The position numbers and the translations under genes are program-made. A DNA stretch of 64,000 nt from Nematostella vectensis (Eukaryota; Cnidaria; Anthozoa; Actiniaria; Edwardsiidae), in contig NC_064036.1 of assembly GCF_932526225.1 (NCBI RefSeq), forward strand, positions 19,490,953 to 19,554,952. Reading direction: 5' to 3'. The notes under the pieces are model-generated. The model had not been told where the DNA came from. It ran no database searches and saw nothing but the letters and a program-made list of their open reading frames with translations. Shown piece by piece: positions 23,701-32,084 of the stretch. Each line of letters begins with the position of its first letter. Within the stretch, counting starts at the first letter, position 1.

Positions 23701-26700
23701 AGGCCCACTCTTGAGGTGTTACATTACATTTCTTTGTTTGTTTCTTGGAGTTATTAGAAAAATCCATTGTCAGAGTGAAAACACAAGAAGTAAAGCGATA
23801 AAATCAAAGGCGCTATTTTCTTGCCCTGATTGGTTATATTAATAATGGCGCATGTTATATAAAAAACCTGTTGTTTTGCGAAGTTCAATCTTGTTTACAA
23901 TAAAGCGCTGTTAAAATGCTGGCTTTTTGCTGCAAAAATGCACTATATTTATTGGGAAAAAAGTCCATGTATCTCTTAAGGTATAAAAAACAATGTTTAT
24001 TAATCATTTTGTTTTTGTTTTCGAGCGGAATTATGCACTATCCCATAAGCCCTGATCTATATCACTAAACTACAATATGGAGATGTGTAATCGCTTCATA
24101 GATTCTTGATCGGGACTAGGTAGCGAAACTAATATTAGTTATGTTGCACATACCTGAGTCTGTAGCTGGGACAGTACCAGACGCCTTGCCTTGGCCACAG
24201 TATCAGGCTTCCCAGTCACCATGATCGTTAGGCTCAAATCCTTTCCCAAGCTGACCTCGATGGATGCTCCAGTCTTCGCCATGATGTCCCTACAGATACT
24301 ATGTTGGCGCTCATCTCCAAATGTCGCCTCATGGAAAAGCTTGTAGCGGCGCTCTTCTAATGGAACTCTGAACACCTAGGAGGGCACAATTATTCAGTGA
24401 TCATACACAAAAATTTTACTCACTATAACAAAACATAATATATGTTTAGCTTGTGTATGACTTACTCCATAAAAAAATCCATAAATTGTATAAAACATAT
24501 AAAATTATTCTGTTAGAAATAAATCTTTGCAAGAAAATTTTGCAGATTTGTTTTCTGAAGTTAAATAATCATTTGACTACCAGGTTGAGATATAAAGATG
24601 GTGGTAAAAGTTGTAACCACACAACGTTCTTAGCAATAACTAAGAAGACCGGGAACTGGTTTAGCGCACGCATATGTTTTCTCATGGTTGACATCTCGAT
24701 CTACGTCACAAATGACTGGAGGGCCTTTCAGTTCACAGCCTTTTTCCCGAAGGTTGACCAAAACCTCAATATTACTGATTTGAGTTATTCGCGCGAACGC
24801 ATGTGTTTAATAGGGTCCATAAGATCCACATACCATTCGGAAGATGAAAATATAAAGAATTGACCAAGTCTTTCAACTCTGAAAGGTTATATGGACTTTA
24901 AGAATATCAGTGGTAAAAATTGAGTATAACAAGGCAAATAAAAACAGAAAGTATTCAATAGACGCATAGTAGGGTGATGATTGAATTCTGCGTTCAAAGT
25001 GGCTAGAAAAAGAAGAAATCTTTATTAACTGTAACAAGTTCTTGCTGGTGGTCTGGCAACAGACTCCCACCTCATGTCTAGTATCATATAGTATCAAATA
25101 ATTTACTTGAAGGTCAAGAAGTCTAAGTGAGTTCTTAGAAAATTAAATTACGTCCACCTTACTTTTATTTTATATAGTTATCATAAATGCTGTAAATGAT
25201 AACTGAGATATCTTAAGCTTTTTATGCTCTATGTGCTGTACCCTAAAGGCTTTCAAAACTGTTTCCAAGGCGATGTCTATATGGTGAAAGTATTCACTAT
25301 TTTTTCTCGGTCCACAGCTGTATCAACCAAGCAACAATATGAATATGATCATAATTGAAAAATACCTAGAGAACCCTTTTATAATTTTCCATGTACTGGT
25401 GATCAGTCTTGATCTTTATCTAGCGGCAGAGGAGGACTTTAGACTTATTGTTATTGCATTCAAGCTAGCAGGTTGATTCAAACAATGTGAATTTCTTATT
25501 GGTTTACTATCCTAAAAACAAAGGCAACACATTCAAACATGTTGACTGGTACTGCATTCACATTTATGGGAGGCTGGAGAAAACTCCAATAGATAACAAA
25601 ATACTTTTAAAAATATATAATGTAAAGGTTTGAATCAAGCTTCTAATAAAAAAAACATTCATTATAAGTTGTCTAGATTAAGCTAAAAAAGAGATACAGA
25701 AACAAATTATTTCTGTTTCCCCCCTTATAGAAATATTATTAATAATAATATGGATAAGCCTAGTAGTTTTACAATGGTTTTATTCCTTGATCACTCTGTA
25801 TGTATCCATTAATGGTTTCTCAGTCTTGTTATTCTTATTTTTTTATTTGCAGGGAGGGGTGGGTGGGGGGTTATAACAATCACCACTGGGTAAACTTAAA
25901 GGATTGATGGTGACTTTACTAATTAGGATTATCTATTGATATAAAAGACTCAGAAAGACCGTCAAGAAAACCTTTGGATAATCAAAATATACCAATAATA
26001 TTACTTCATAAAAAGTTTGATAAACGCAACACTGAAAAATGCGAAAAATATCAACATAGCTGGCATTGACCGAGCAAGGATCTCGTGAATAATTTATGTA
26101 AAAAAAAAAATTAGTTATTTTGGCCAGCTATTTGAGTCCATCAGCTTTTCTAGAAGAAAGATTTATTTAATAACTGGGTAAGTTAGAATCTTCTTTAGTG
26201 CCAAGGTCACTGGTCCTTGGGGGAGTAAGTTTATCACGCTACTCAGCCATTTGTCTGTCTAGCACGCTCTTTGTTCGAACTGTATTGTAAACGTGGCGAA
26301 CGGAAAAGGGGTTACAAGAGACTGGGCAAAAGAAGAAGAAATATTGAGAATCCATCGCTAAAATCCACATGATAAAACAACTGGAATCTCGATATGATCA
26401 CTTTTTTGGAATAATTCGAAGTACTCGCACGTAAACCATTCCATAGTAATTTACATGTCCAGTTCTATTTCGACACCGCTATCAACATTCGAACGTAGGA
26501 GGTCGGTCATCACTTTGCATTCTTTAACTATGAAAATAAATTTGTATCGATAATTAACCATTAGAATTTTTAGAACCTAGGACATTATTTATGGAGAAAG
26601 TACGTTAAAGAGGGATTTATTAAAGGTGACGAGGAATGGTGTATAAATTTACCTGGGTTACCGTAGTGGATCGAATGTGACCTGTTCCGTGGGTACGCCA

Positions 26701-26937
26701 TTTTGCGGCCGGGTTTGAATTTGCTTGGTTTTGATCGGTGCTCGGAGCACAAGGAAGCGGGGGAAAGGCCTCGGCATAAGTTGGTTGATATCCTTCGGTG
26801 TCCAATGCATCGTCGTTCACCATGGTTTCTTGATATTCAGTAGGAATTTCTTGAGGAGGTATATAACCACCGTCGCTGTAGACGGAACCTCCGGGAAACA
26901 TAGGGTCGACCGATGCACTACCGTTTAAGATATCCAT
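8446..26937 (-). CDS. HDLBP: vigilin, multi-KH-domain RNA-binding protein (20 coding exons)
   Basis: Vigilin is a cytoplasmic, ER-associated RNA-binding protein made almost wholly of KH domains and linked to mRNA binding and translation; vertebrate forms have 14-15 KH domains. Here I count about 15 KH units across exons joined in frame. Eleven contain canonical GxxG loops (GKGG, GPRG, GRRG, GKNG, GAKG, GRGG, GAKG, GRGG, GAKG, GPKG, GRKG, GAKG in order, some split between exons). The first (FGDE region), third (GPNN) and eleventh (AKRG) diverge, as expected for scaffold-like KH repeats. The N-terminus begins MDILNGSASVDPMF at 26937, and the C-terminus is Pro/Lys-rich, ending WGHRR before TGA at 8446-8448. 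Several KH domains are interrupted by introns just after the GxxG helix. Introns hold four minisatellites and several small transposons. Complete in the window. Confidence 0.95.
8873..9085 (-). CDS. HDLBP: vigilin exon 19, last KH domain
   Basis: Encodes EDQVSVELTIDPRIHRRLIG, then AKG and KVDIRFPR. It is a complete KH unit with GxxG = GAKG. Both boundaries are phase 0 (acceptor CGCAG, donor GTGAGT). Confidence 0.92.
9527..9754 (-). CDS. HDLBP: vigilin exon 18, KH domain
   Basis: A complete KH unit with YHPKIIGRKGQVITNIRKQY and a variable loop rich in Asp/Glu. The acceptor is TTTCAG and the donor GTACGG, both phase 0. Confidence 0.92.
9921..10124. mobile_element. Harbinger-like MITE, copy 1
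   Basis: A 204-bp element flanked by TAA on both sides (9918-9920 and 10125-10127), with inverted termini GGGCGCGTTTTTT and AAAAAACGTGCCC. Internal sequence is rich in ATTCTG/CAGAAT motifs. A related copy in the opposite orientation lies at 56347-56538. A 3-bp TWA duplication is typical of PIF/Harbinger elements. Confidence 0.75.
10256..10495 (-). CDS. HDLBP: vigilin exon 17, KH domain
   Basis: Begins DLVPVTEQMHIPFDYHRFVI and contains GPKG followed by VRKMMDEF, a complete KH unit ending ENEDR. Its acceptor (TTTCGTAG|GACC) is the first unit of the adjoining 35-bp minisatellite. The donor is AGG|GTGAGT. Confidence 0.92.
10491..11155 (-). repeat. 35-bp minisatellite, about 18 copies, starting on a splice acceptor
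   Basis: The plus-strand unit begins AGGTCCTACGAAACGAATGA and repeats every 35 bases. On the vigilin (minus) strand every unit carries CTAAT (branch-point-like), a weak pyrimidine-containing stretch and TTTCGTAG|GACC, the same acceptor used by exon 17. The last copies (after about 11050) are more diverged. Confidence 0.95.
11280..12513 (-). repeat. 45/41-bp minisatellite, about 28 copies, intronic
   Basis: Units read GACCCTGCGACATGGGCCGC then TAGAAAGATAATTGAGGGAA and GGTCT. Monomers of 45 and 41 bp alternate and build a 131-bp higher-order unit (45+45+41), clear at 11380-11770. On the minus strand, each unit contains CTTCCCTCAATTATCTTTCT then AG, which resembles a good 3' splice site. Confidence 0.93.
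12573..12744 (-). CDS. HDLBP: vigilin exon 16, second half of a split KH domain
   Basis: Encodes HKVQIKFPDRSPAGEEPVV, then a Gly/Asp/Pro-rich loop and RDVIIITGKKESAEAAKIDL. It completes the KH domain whose GAKG helix is in exon 15. The phase-2 junction gives Arg. The donor is GTACGT, about 60 bases from the end of the 45-bp array. Confidence 0.9.
13058..13371 (-). CDS. HDLBP: vigilin exon 15, one and a half KH domains
   Basis: Encodes a KH unit with a divergent loop (WHRHFVAKRGEVLQEIAAEF), then the first half of the next one (FHRNIMGAKGANVQEVTA). The acceptor is TTTCACAG and the donor GTAATG. GC content and wobble-position G/C are noticeably higher than in the 5' exons. Confidence 0.92.
13607..13803. 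mobile_element. foldback MITE with 12-bp target-site duplication
   Basis: The element is flanked by exact direct repeats GCCTTCACTCCC at 13595-13606 and 13804-13815. Its termini are inverted repeats sharing GTTCCCAGAGCTCCTC. A central hairpin pairs 13688-13712 with 13722-13746 (one mismatch, 9-base loop). It sits in the vigilin intron between exons 14 and 15. The long duplication suggests a Mutator-like source, which is inference. Confidence 0.85.
13857..14078 (-). CDS. HDLBP: vigilin exon 14, KH domain
   Basis: A complete KH unit with HHRFLIGRGGASIRKVREN and GARIVFPAAKDEDKELITII. The acceptor is CCCTAG and the donor GTAAGC, both phase 0. Confidence 0.93.
14286..14504 (-). CDS. HDLBP: vigilin exon 13, KH domain
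   Basis: A complete KH unit beginning ANVTQLEVHIPAKFHNSIIG and continuing AKGRLIRSVMEDCGG. The acceptor is TCCACAG and the donor GTAATG. Confidence 0.93.
14786..14917 (-). CDS. HDLBP: vigilin exon 12, second half of a split KH domain
   Basis: Encodes IREETDTKIELPAEGSDSDV then IIITGHKAQVEAA. It joins in phase 0 to the GRGG helix of exon 11. The donor is GTGAGC. Confidence 0.9.
15166..15252 (-). CDS. HDLBP: vigilin exon 11, first half of a split KH domain
   Basis: A short exon encoding VAANYCIDVPIFKQFHKNVI followed by GRGGTTIKK. Acceptor CCCACAG, donor GTTAGT. Confidence 0.9.
15371..16265. repeat. 43-bp minisatellite, about 21 copies, intronic in vigilin
   Basis: The unit begins TCACTAGCTTGTAATGGCTG and continues GGTTTTATCATGTTACCATTTCA in two pieces. 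It fills most of the intron between exons 10 and 11 and stops about 12 bases from the exon 10 splice donor. Copies are moderately diverged. Confidence 0.95.
16278..16496 (-). CDS. HDLBP: vigilin exon 10, KH domain
   Basis: A complete KH unit with NHRFHRTIIGAKGEKIKEVR and VQISFPDPSKKTDVVSLRG. Acceptor TTGTCAG, donor GTGAGT. Confidence 0.93.
16617..16756 (-). CDS. HDLBP: vigilin exon 9, second half of a split KH domain
   Basis: Encodes VNRIKTETGTSIIIPSNTEK onward. The phase-1 junction with exon 8 (GGTGCCAATG) makes a Val codon. The acceptor TTTAAAG is weak in pyrimidines; the donor is GTAAGT. Confidence 0.88.
17075..18278. repeat. 55-bp minisatellite, about 22 copies, intronic in vigilin
   Basis: The unit is GAACCTGTGCTATCTATGGC, then CCTGAAAGTAAGCTTAGCTG and ACATTACACCCCCCT. 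Copies are very similar, so the array is young or kept uniform. On the minus strand each unit contains CTAAGCTTACTTTCAG, which looks like a branch point plus acceptor. Confidence 0.96.
18394..18472 (-). CDS. HDLBP: vigilin exon 8, first half of a split KH domain
   Basis: Encodes IVSMAFAECNVDQKYHPHII then GKNGAN. Acceptor TTCTGCAG, donor GTGAGT. The following intron holds the 55-bp array. Confidence 0.9.
18572..19840. repeat. dispersed GGTAGGTGATTAAG motif copies and inverted repeat
   Basis: Copies of GTGAGGTAGGTGATTAAG with adjoining CACAGCCTGACG occur near 18572-18630 and three times near 19752-19836. Between them, 19428-19450 and 19530-19552 form an inverted repeat (ACTTTTCATCAGAGTGC against GCACTCTGATGAAAAGT). 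This is probably old transposon debris in the intron between vigilin exons 7 and 8. Confidence 0.5.
19881..20806. mobile_element. foldback element with roughly 75-bp inverted arms
   Basis: The right arm (about 20731-20806, containing CTGTTCCCCAGGGGCTATTT) is an inverted copy of the left arm (about 19881-19966, ending AACCCCTGGGGAACAG). Between them are about 760 bases with no recognised transposase. A perfect 16-bp palindrome arm pair (20665-20680 with 20685-20700) lies just inside the right arm. A plus-strand reading frame inside (129 codons) has no family features that I recognise. Confidence 0.6.
20987..21091 (-). CDS. HDLBP: vigilin exon 7, second half of a split KH domain
   Basis: Encodes VHVEFSDEKDSITLEGPPEQ then VESARESLEAFIREL. 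It follows RKVTQDLPK of exon 6 in phase 0. Acceptor CACCAAG, donor GTAAGT. Confidence 0.9.
21250..21372 (+). repeat. dispersed about 120-bp repeat, copy A
   Basis: Shares ACCCCTTT, a TGTC..TTATCTTC stretch, CATCAGGAATA and CTCTGTCAGATATTCAGGTT with copy B at 22151-22275 in the same orientation. Both are intronic. The family is not recognised. Confidence 0.65.
21452..21663 (-). CDS. HDLBP: vigilin exon 6, two KH half-domains
   Basis: Encodes the end of one KH domain (VSVEMPPSDSDSETITLRGE) and the start of the next (WLHRFIIGRRGQNIRKVTQD). The phase-1 start completes Gly with exon 5. Donor GTGAGC. Confidence 0.92.
21953..22055 (-). CDS. HDLBP: vigilin exon 5, first half of a split KH domain
   Basis: Encodes KRKTTTVSIEVRKSQHKYIV then GPRGGTIHEILELTG. 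Acceptor TTGTAG, donor GTGGGT. Confidence 0.9.
22151..22275 (+). repeat. dispersed about 120-bp repeat, copy B
   Basis: A diverged second copy of the repeat at 21250-21372, in the intron between vigilin exons 4 and 5. Confidence 0.65.
22438..22653 (-). CDS. HDLBP: vigilin exon 4, divergent KH domain
   Basis: Encodes AKLAFERLAIPKTFHPFISG and PNNETANRIKEQTGAAINIP. The loop reads GPNN, not GxxG, so RNA contact through it may be weak. Acceptor TTTCAG, donor GTACAG. Confidence 0.9.
22992..23192 (-). CDS. HDLBP: vigilin exon 3, KH domain
   Basis: A complete KH unit, AQIEIQIPREHHKFILGKGG then KTLQTMELSTATKITMPR. Donor GTGTGT; phase 0 at both ends. Confidence 0.92.
24154..24375 (-). CDS. HDLBP: vigilin exon 2, divergent first KH domain
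   Basis: Encodes VFRVPLEERRYKLFHEATFG then DERQHSICRDIMAKTGASIE. There is no GxxG loop, as is common for the first KH repeat of vigilins. Acceptor CTCCTAG, donor GTATGT. Confidence 0.9.
24376..26652 (-). other. vigilin intron 1 of the coding region
   Basis: A 2.3-kb AT-rich intron. I see only short homopolymer and G-rich patches (near 25855-25870), and no exon or tandem array. Confidence 0.6.
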
Positions 26938-26974
26938 ACTCTCGTCCGTTTTCCGGTCAGGTTCTACAGCCCCA
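26653..26974 (-). CDS. HDLBP: vigilin first coding exon
   Basis: The acceptor TTTTCAG is at 26975-26976 and the first ATG at 26937-26935. It encodes MDILNGSASVDPMFPGGSVY, a Pro/Glu/Asp-rich N-terminus with TYAEAFPPLP, and RSTTVTQ at the donor GTAAAT. About 37 bases upstream of the ATG are 5' UTR. Confidence 0.85.
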
Positions 26975-27125
26975 CTGAAAATACAGCCACAGAATTGCTC
27001 AATCACATACATCAGAGCGATAACATTACTTAAACAAACTTTGATCGGTCTTCAATTCGTGTTAGACCACCTTCCATCGAAAATAATTATAAACCCAGCA
27101 CAGTAGTTTGAACTTCTCTTCTTAC

Positions 27126-27260
27126 CTGTCTTGCAATGGCGACTGTGCCGATAAAATCAGTCCCGGGATTAAATTCCTTTGTTAGCAAGCCACGGTGGTG
27201 AAGTAACTTCACTTTTGGGGAATTTTGATCCTGGGAGAAGTAAAGAAAGAAGCGCTGTGC
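27126..27260 (-). other. vigilin non-coding 5' exon (approximate upstream limit)
   Basis: The minus strand reads CATTGCAAGACAG|GTAAGAAG, a strong donor facing the first coding exon acceptor. No in-frame ATG is seen. An inverted CCAAT box (minus TGATTGGCT, about 27360-27368) lies just upstream and fits a promoter. Confidence 0.55.
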
Positions 27261-28423
27261 CTCTCTTCGTAAGTCTTCTTCTCGCGTAGAAAGAACAAGT
27301 GAAGTCCAAATAGGGCTTTTGTCGCTCGATCCCGTGTCACGAACAGGTCACGTGCACATTAGCCAATCATAGTAGGTAATTTTTGCCTCAAGAGTACCAC
27401 AGGCAGTGAAGCGAGGAACGCCTGACAAAAGCGTTTTTTCTCTCACTAGCTTAATATAATTCTACTTATGTGTTTTTTAAACAGGAAAATAGTTTTAATT
27501 CGTATGACGGATAAAATAATAAGAAACTAGAAGTCCTAACTGGTTGTCTATGTCAGGAGAACATGTCTACAATACACCAAAAACTGAAAATTCGACTCTG
27601 CCAAATTTTCGTCTTTAATAATACTTCTTTTTGATTCTATAGGAGAACATGTCTTTATACATATATCCGGAGAAAATGTGGCCTGATATATATATTTTTA
27701 CTAAAAATCATTTTTAGGTAGCCAGCCATCTTTAGCCTGCGTACATCCGGTAAACGCACGCAGGCTAGCGATCCTTCATTATTATTTCTAAAAAATGTGG
27801 GAGATAAAGGGCTGGTGTTGTTGTTGCTGTTATTGCCCTCCCCCCTCCCCCTCTTGTATACGAGACCTCCCCCCCCTCCCCCTCTTGTATACGAGACCTC
27901 CCCCCCCTCCCCCCCCCCCTCCCCCTCTTGTATACAAGACCTGAAAAAGGTTGGCTCGAATGTGTCAGTCAAACCCTTCTGTGTCTCATGTCCTTTTCCG
28001 GCGTGTCTAAAACGATTTAAAAGTATCTCATAACGCTAGCTACAATGATATCTTAAAACAAACTATTGAAGGTCTAAAAGGGATGGTCGCCACCTCGGGG
28101 GCAGCCAAACAATACTAGAGAGCGTGGAATAGGTACAGTCTATTTGTATTTGTCAAAGCTGGCATATTATACAATAGTTATGCTAATCAAAAAAGGGCAA
28201 AATACAACTTTATTACATTTTTATTTAATATATATCTCATATAAATGAGACAATTGATGCTATCTGGGCTCACATTAAGCGATACTTCTCAAAGCTTTAG
28301 CGCGATAATATGAGATGAAAGCTTTGTACACAAAAAAGCTATTTTGTTTTCTCAGGGTTCCCACACCTGCCTTCTTAGGGGACTTCGACTCCTGCTCAAT
28401 CCAAAGGGAGTTTATTCATTCAA
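27261..28423. other. intergenic region with polypyrimidine repeat
   Basis: No gene seen. At 27836-27934 a C-rich tract contains three copies of a unit ending CTCTTGTATACGAGACC. At 27735-27770 a short inverted repeat pairs GCCTGCGT with ACGCAGGC. Confidence 0.5.
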
Positions 28424-28946
28424 AGTACACAACCCTTCAAGGGCCGCGGTAGTACACAACCCTTTCAAGGGCAGCGGTAGTACACAACCCTTCAAGGGCC
28501 GCGGTAGTACACAACCCTTTCAAGGGCAGCGGTAGTACACAACCCTTCAAGGGCCGCGGTAGTACACAACCCTTTCAAGGGCAGCGGTAGTACACAACCC
28601 TTCAAGGGCCGCGGTAGTACAAAACCCTTTCAAGGGCAGCGGTAGTACACAACCCTTCAAGGGCCGCGGTAGTAAACAACCCTTCAAGGGCCGCGGTAGT
28701 ACACAACCCTTTCAAGGGCAGCGGTAGTAAACAACCTTCAAGGGCCGCGGTAGTACACAACCCTTTCAAGGGCCGCGGTAGTACACAACCCTTCAAGGGC
28801 AGCGGTAGTACACAACCCTTTCAAGGGCAGCGGTAGTACACAATCCTTCAAGGGCCGCGGTAGTACACAACCCTTCAAGGGCAGCGGTAGTACACAACCC
28901 TTCAAGGGCCGCGGTAGTAAACAACCCTTCAAGGGCCGCGGTAGGA
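28424..28946. repeat. 27/28-bp minisatellite, about 19 copies
   Basis: Two subtypes alternate: ACAACCCTTCAAGGGCCGCG and ACAACCCTTTCAAGGGCAGC, each followed by GGTAGTAC. The alternation suggests a two-monomer higher-order unit. It lies between vigilin and mos. Confidence 0.95.
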
Positions 28947-30311
28947 GGCTGTTTGCATGCTCCTCTAAAAAGACAATTTAGGACTCTACCTCTCATTGGA
29001 ACCTCGGAAATTCCAACACTACTGCGATATATTCTAAAGAAACACTTTTTTTTATATAACTTGTCCAATAAAGCTATTTAAATATATCTCAAGGGAATTT
29101 ATCAATAAATCTTTACCGGGGATTTTGGCTTGTTCGGTTTTTTCAGAAGGAATTCATCACGACAGAGACCCCTTAGAACGGCACAGGCTCAACTGAAAAT
29201 AAGAGGTTGTTACAAAAGAAACTAACGGGGTATACAGTATGACCTCGATATTGTTTTTCTAACTAATGACCACCGAGAAATAAGTAAACCCTCCCCCTTG
29301 GGTGGGGGGGGGGGTCTCAGCGGTCTAGTGTAGCCTACTGATACGTCTAGACCCCGTGACCACGGAAACTTCGTATAAACACACCCCGAAGATAATATTA
29401 CGCACCATACAGAAGTTTATTTTCATAACATCGCCAAAATAAAGTAGCACAGCAAATAGGAATACACTACATTATATTCAGTTTCATTGAATTTTACTTC
29501 CGTTACAAGAAATGTTTAGTTTATGTTGGTTGGAAGACTTTAATTAATTGCGATGACTATGACGCGCAAATGGCCAAATCGATAAATGAAGTGCTTACAA
29601 ATATATAAATGAATAAATGAGTATGTTAGTAAGTTAATAAACGAAAGAAAGAAGAAACAGATAGTCTAAATAAATAAATGAATAGATGCACAGAAATTAA
29701 TTAATTAATCAATTAAATATTGTGTAGACTGACTTGAAATAAGAAAAAAATACAAATAAATGGATAAGAAAACAAATAATTATTTGAATAACAGATAAAT
29801 ATACCTATAAATATATAAGCAATTTAATACAGAAATCAGTCAATGAATAAGTGATCAAATTAATCGATAATAAATAATTCACTTTGAAATAATGAAGCTT
29901 TATGCATTTAATATATCTCTGTCACTTAATGATATATGTTGCTAAATAAATAAATAGATAATTTCTCTTTATAATAAATAATTTCACTCTAGGTCATTTC
30001 ACTCTGGAATAAATTACACAAGATAATTGAACTCTTAGCGAGCTGTATCCAACAAAACTCTTATTACAAAGCCTCCAGATAATTCTTTTTCAAAATTTCT
30101 GCTTCTTTCCAATAAAAGTTTTTTTTCTGTTGTAATCACTCGTATTAAAATACTTTATCTGCTTTTTTGTTGAACGCATAATAATTAATTCTATAATTAG
30201 TACTATATCTATAGAGACCTGCTCCAACATCCTGTTATATAATAAATACTCTAATACACTAATCTATGGTTAAGTTCTAGCCCAGCTAGAAAATAAATGC
30301 TCGAAGATTTC
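28947..30311. other. AT-rich intergenic sequence
   Basis: Simple AAATAAATGAATAAAT-like low-complexity stretches (29580-29960) and a G-run at 29300-29313. No coding signal. Confidence 0.6.
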
Positions 30312-31160
30312 TCAGATTCTCCAGTTTGCAAAGGTTTCCTTGATGTCTCCCATGGTTGGCCGATCTGTTGGTTTTCCCGCCCAAGCGCTCGTCATTAACT
30401 CCTTGTACCGATTGTCTATCTCGTTACCGGTGGGAATCTGCGGTCGAAGGCTACAAGCGACCACACGGAAAATCACGACTTGGTGATTCTGCAACTTGTA
30501 CGGGACTTCACGCGTCCAGATCTGCCACATGCAGATAGCGAACGAGTAGACATCGGCCTGAAAGGTCGGGGATTCGCCTCGCAAAAGCTCCGGTGCCCGG
30601 TAAGCGAAGGTCCCTGTGAGGTAAGACCTCGTAGGGGTGTTGGGCTGGTCATCCACGAACTGGCAGCATCCAAAGTCTCCTATTTTACAGCTCCCGTCAT
30701 CAGCTATCAGAACATTTGCAGGTTTCAAGTCCAAATGTACAATCCCGCTGTTGTGGATGTATACCAGAGCGTTGCTAATTTCACTGTTGACGCGTAACTT
30801 CCTTGCAAAGTCCATTTTTTCATTTGCGTCGTCGATGACGTGCTGAAGAGTTCTAGTGCTGACGAATTCCATTAGAAGACAAGGTTCGTCTTCTAGAGTA
30901 AACGCGCTTGAAACTGCTAACGTCTTGATAATGTTTGGGTGGTCTAGCGACAGCACTTCGTTTCTGCACTCTGCTTGGAAACTCTGCATGGCTGCTTTCT
31001 TGTTCTTCGTGTTAGTGTGTAATCGTTTCAGTGCAATTCTCTGATTTCTGTAAATGCCTTCGTGAACGGTTCCAAACCCGCCGGAACCTAGAACCTTGAG
31101 AATCGTCACTTCGTTGACGTCTAAACTACTCGTAAATGCTACTTCGGTTTCTTTTATCAT
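30312..31160 (-). CDS. mos: Mos-family serine/threonine protein kinase
   Basis: An intronless 282-aa frame that is almost only a kinase domain, as in Mos proteins. The glycine loop is GSGGFGTV (residues 25-32), the ATP-binding lysine K45 in IALKRLH, the catalytic loop HLDLKPANVL (142-151), the metal-binding segment GDFGCCQ (161-167) and APE at 189-191. The CKIGDFGC, YRAPELLRGE and DVYSFAICMWQIWTRE segments are typical of Mos. Mos is an oocyte MAPK kinase kinase that activates MEK/ERK and drives meiotic arrest; cnidarians are known to have one or more Mos genes. All catalytic residues are present. ATG is at 31160 and TGA at 30312-30314. A different RAF/MLK-like kinase is less likely. Confidence 0.9.
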   Translation of the reverse strand: MIKETEVAFTSSLDVNEVTILKVLGSGGFGTVHEGIYRNQRIALKRLHTNTKNKKAAMQSFQAECRNEVLSLDHPNIIKTLAVSSAFTLEDEPCLLMEFVSTRTLQHVIDDANEKMDFARKLRVNSEISNALVYIHNSGIVHLDLKPANVLIADDGSCKIGDFGCCQFVDDQPNTPTRSYLTGTFAYRAPELLRGESPTFQADVYSFAICMWQIWTREVPYKLQNHQVVIFRVVACSLRPQIPTGNEIDNRYKELMTSAWAGKPTDRPTMGDIKETFANWRI

Positions 31161-32084
31161 TCTTATCTTTCTTTGGACTCATTGGAATTGCTTCTTGTAC
31201 GAAGACCGAGTCGGTCAATGTCTTGCAAATTTTGAGTCCAACTGCAAACTTGGTCCCGGGAGCAAGACATACCCACGTGACCTCAGGGCTGTGAATTCTT
31301 CCTTTTGTCCAATGGGGCAGTCAAGTACAATAGTGCGCGAAGCGAACAAGAAAAATTATATAACAGAAAGACAATAGAAAATAAAAACACAATTATGCCT
31401 TAAATGAGAGAAATAAATCAACACAAGGATGAAATGATATGTTTTACGCCTATGTGAACAGAGCAGCTTAGCTGACATTTAAAGCGAGTGCACTAAATTT
31501 ATTTCCCCTAATTCACAACGCCTTTACAGACTACCTGGATATTCCACCACTATGCTCTGAATGATCAATCCAAAAGCATTAGCAAGGCACGCTCGGGGGT
31601 CCTGATCTTTTTTCATGCGGAACCTCAAAAAACGCTGATCTCCGATCATACGAGCAGAGTTATCTCCTCCCACCCCCTCCAAACCTTTGAATTTCGGCCT
31701 ACTTCTATCATTAAAAAATAACACACTTGGTAGATGACAATAAAAATGTTTATTGTTCTTATAAGCACGACAAGCATATTGTTTAACAATATGAAGAAAT
31801 ACAAAATATGCATGAATTAGCATTGTTTTAATATACCAAATTAGGAATTAAAATAATAACTTTGAAGTTATTATATCTTTTGTGATTTTTTAAACATATA
31901 ACTTTTTAAAAGGAATTGCAAAAATAATGCTACCTGCGATAGGATGTCTGAATACGAGACATTGGCACGCCTTTTCCTAATTCGGTCTACACTTCTCCTT
32001 AGAGTAAAAAAAACGATCTTTAATTGAAGGTCAAAAGTTGTTGTGCAAAACCTAATGAAATCTACTATAGAGAATAATGTGCTT
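31161..32084. other. spacer between mos and the Rho-ROCO gene
   Basis: No supported gene. A minus-strand AATAAA (plus TTTATT at 31749-31754) could terminate the Rho-ROCO transcript. Confidence 0.5.

Noticed and set aside
24453-24863. 136-codon plus-strand frame inside the vigilin intron
   Set aside because: Antisense to a clear intron, no family features; probably chance in AT-rich DNA.
31524-31823. 99-codon minus-strand frame between mos and ROCO
   Set aside because: No domain and it lies in the probable 3' UTR or spacer of the ROCO gene.
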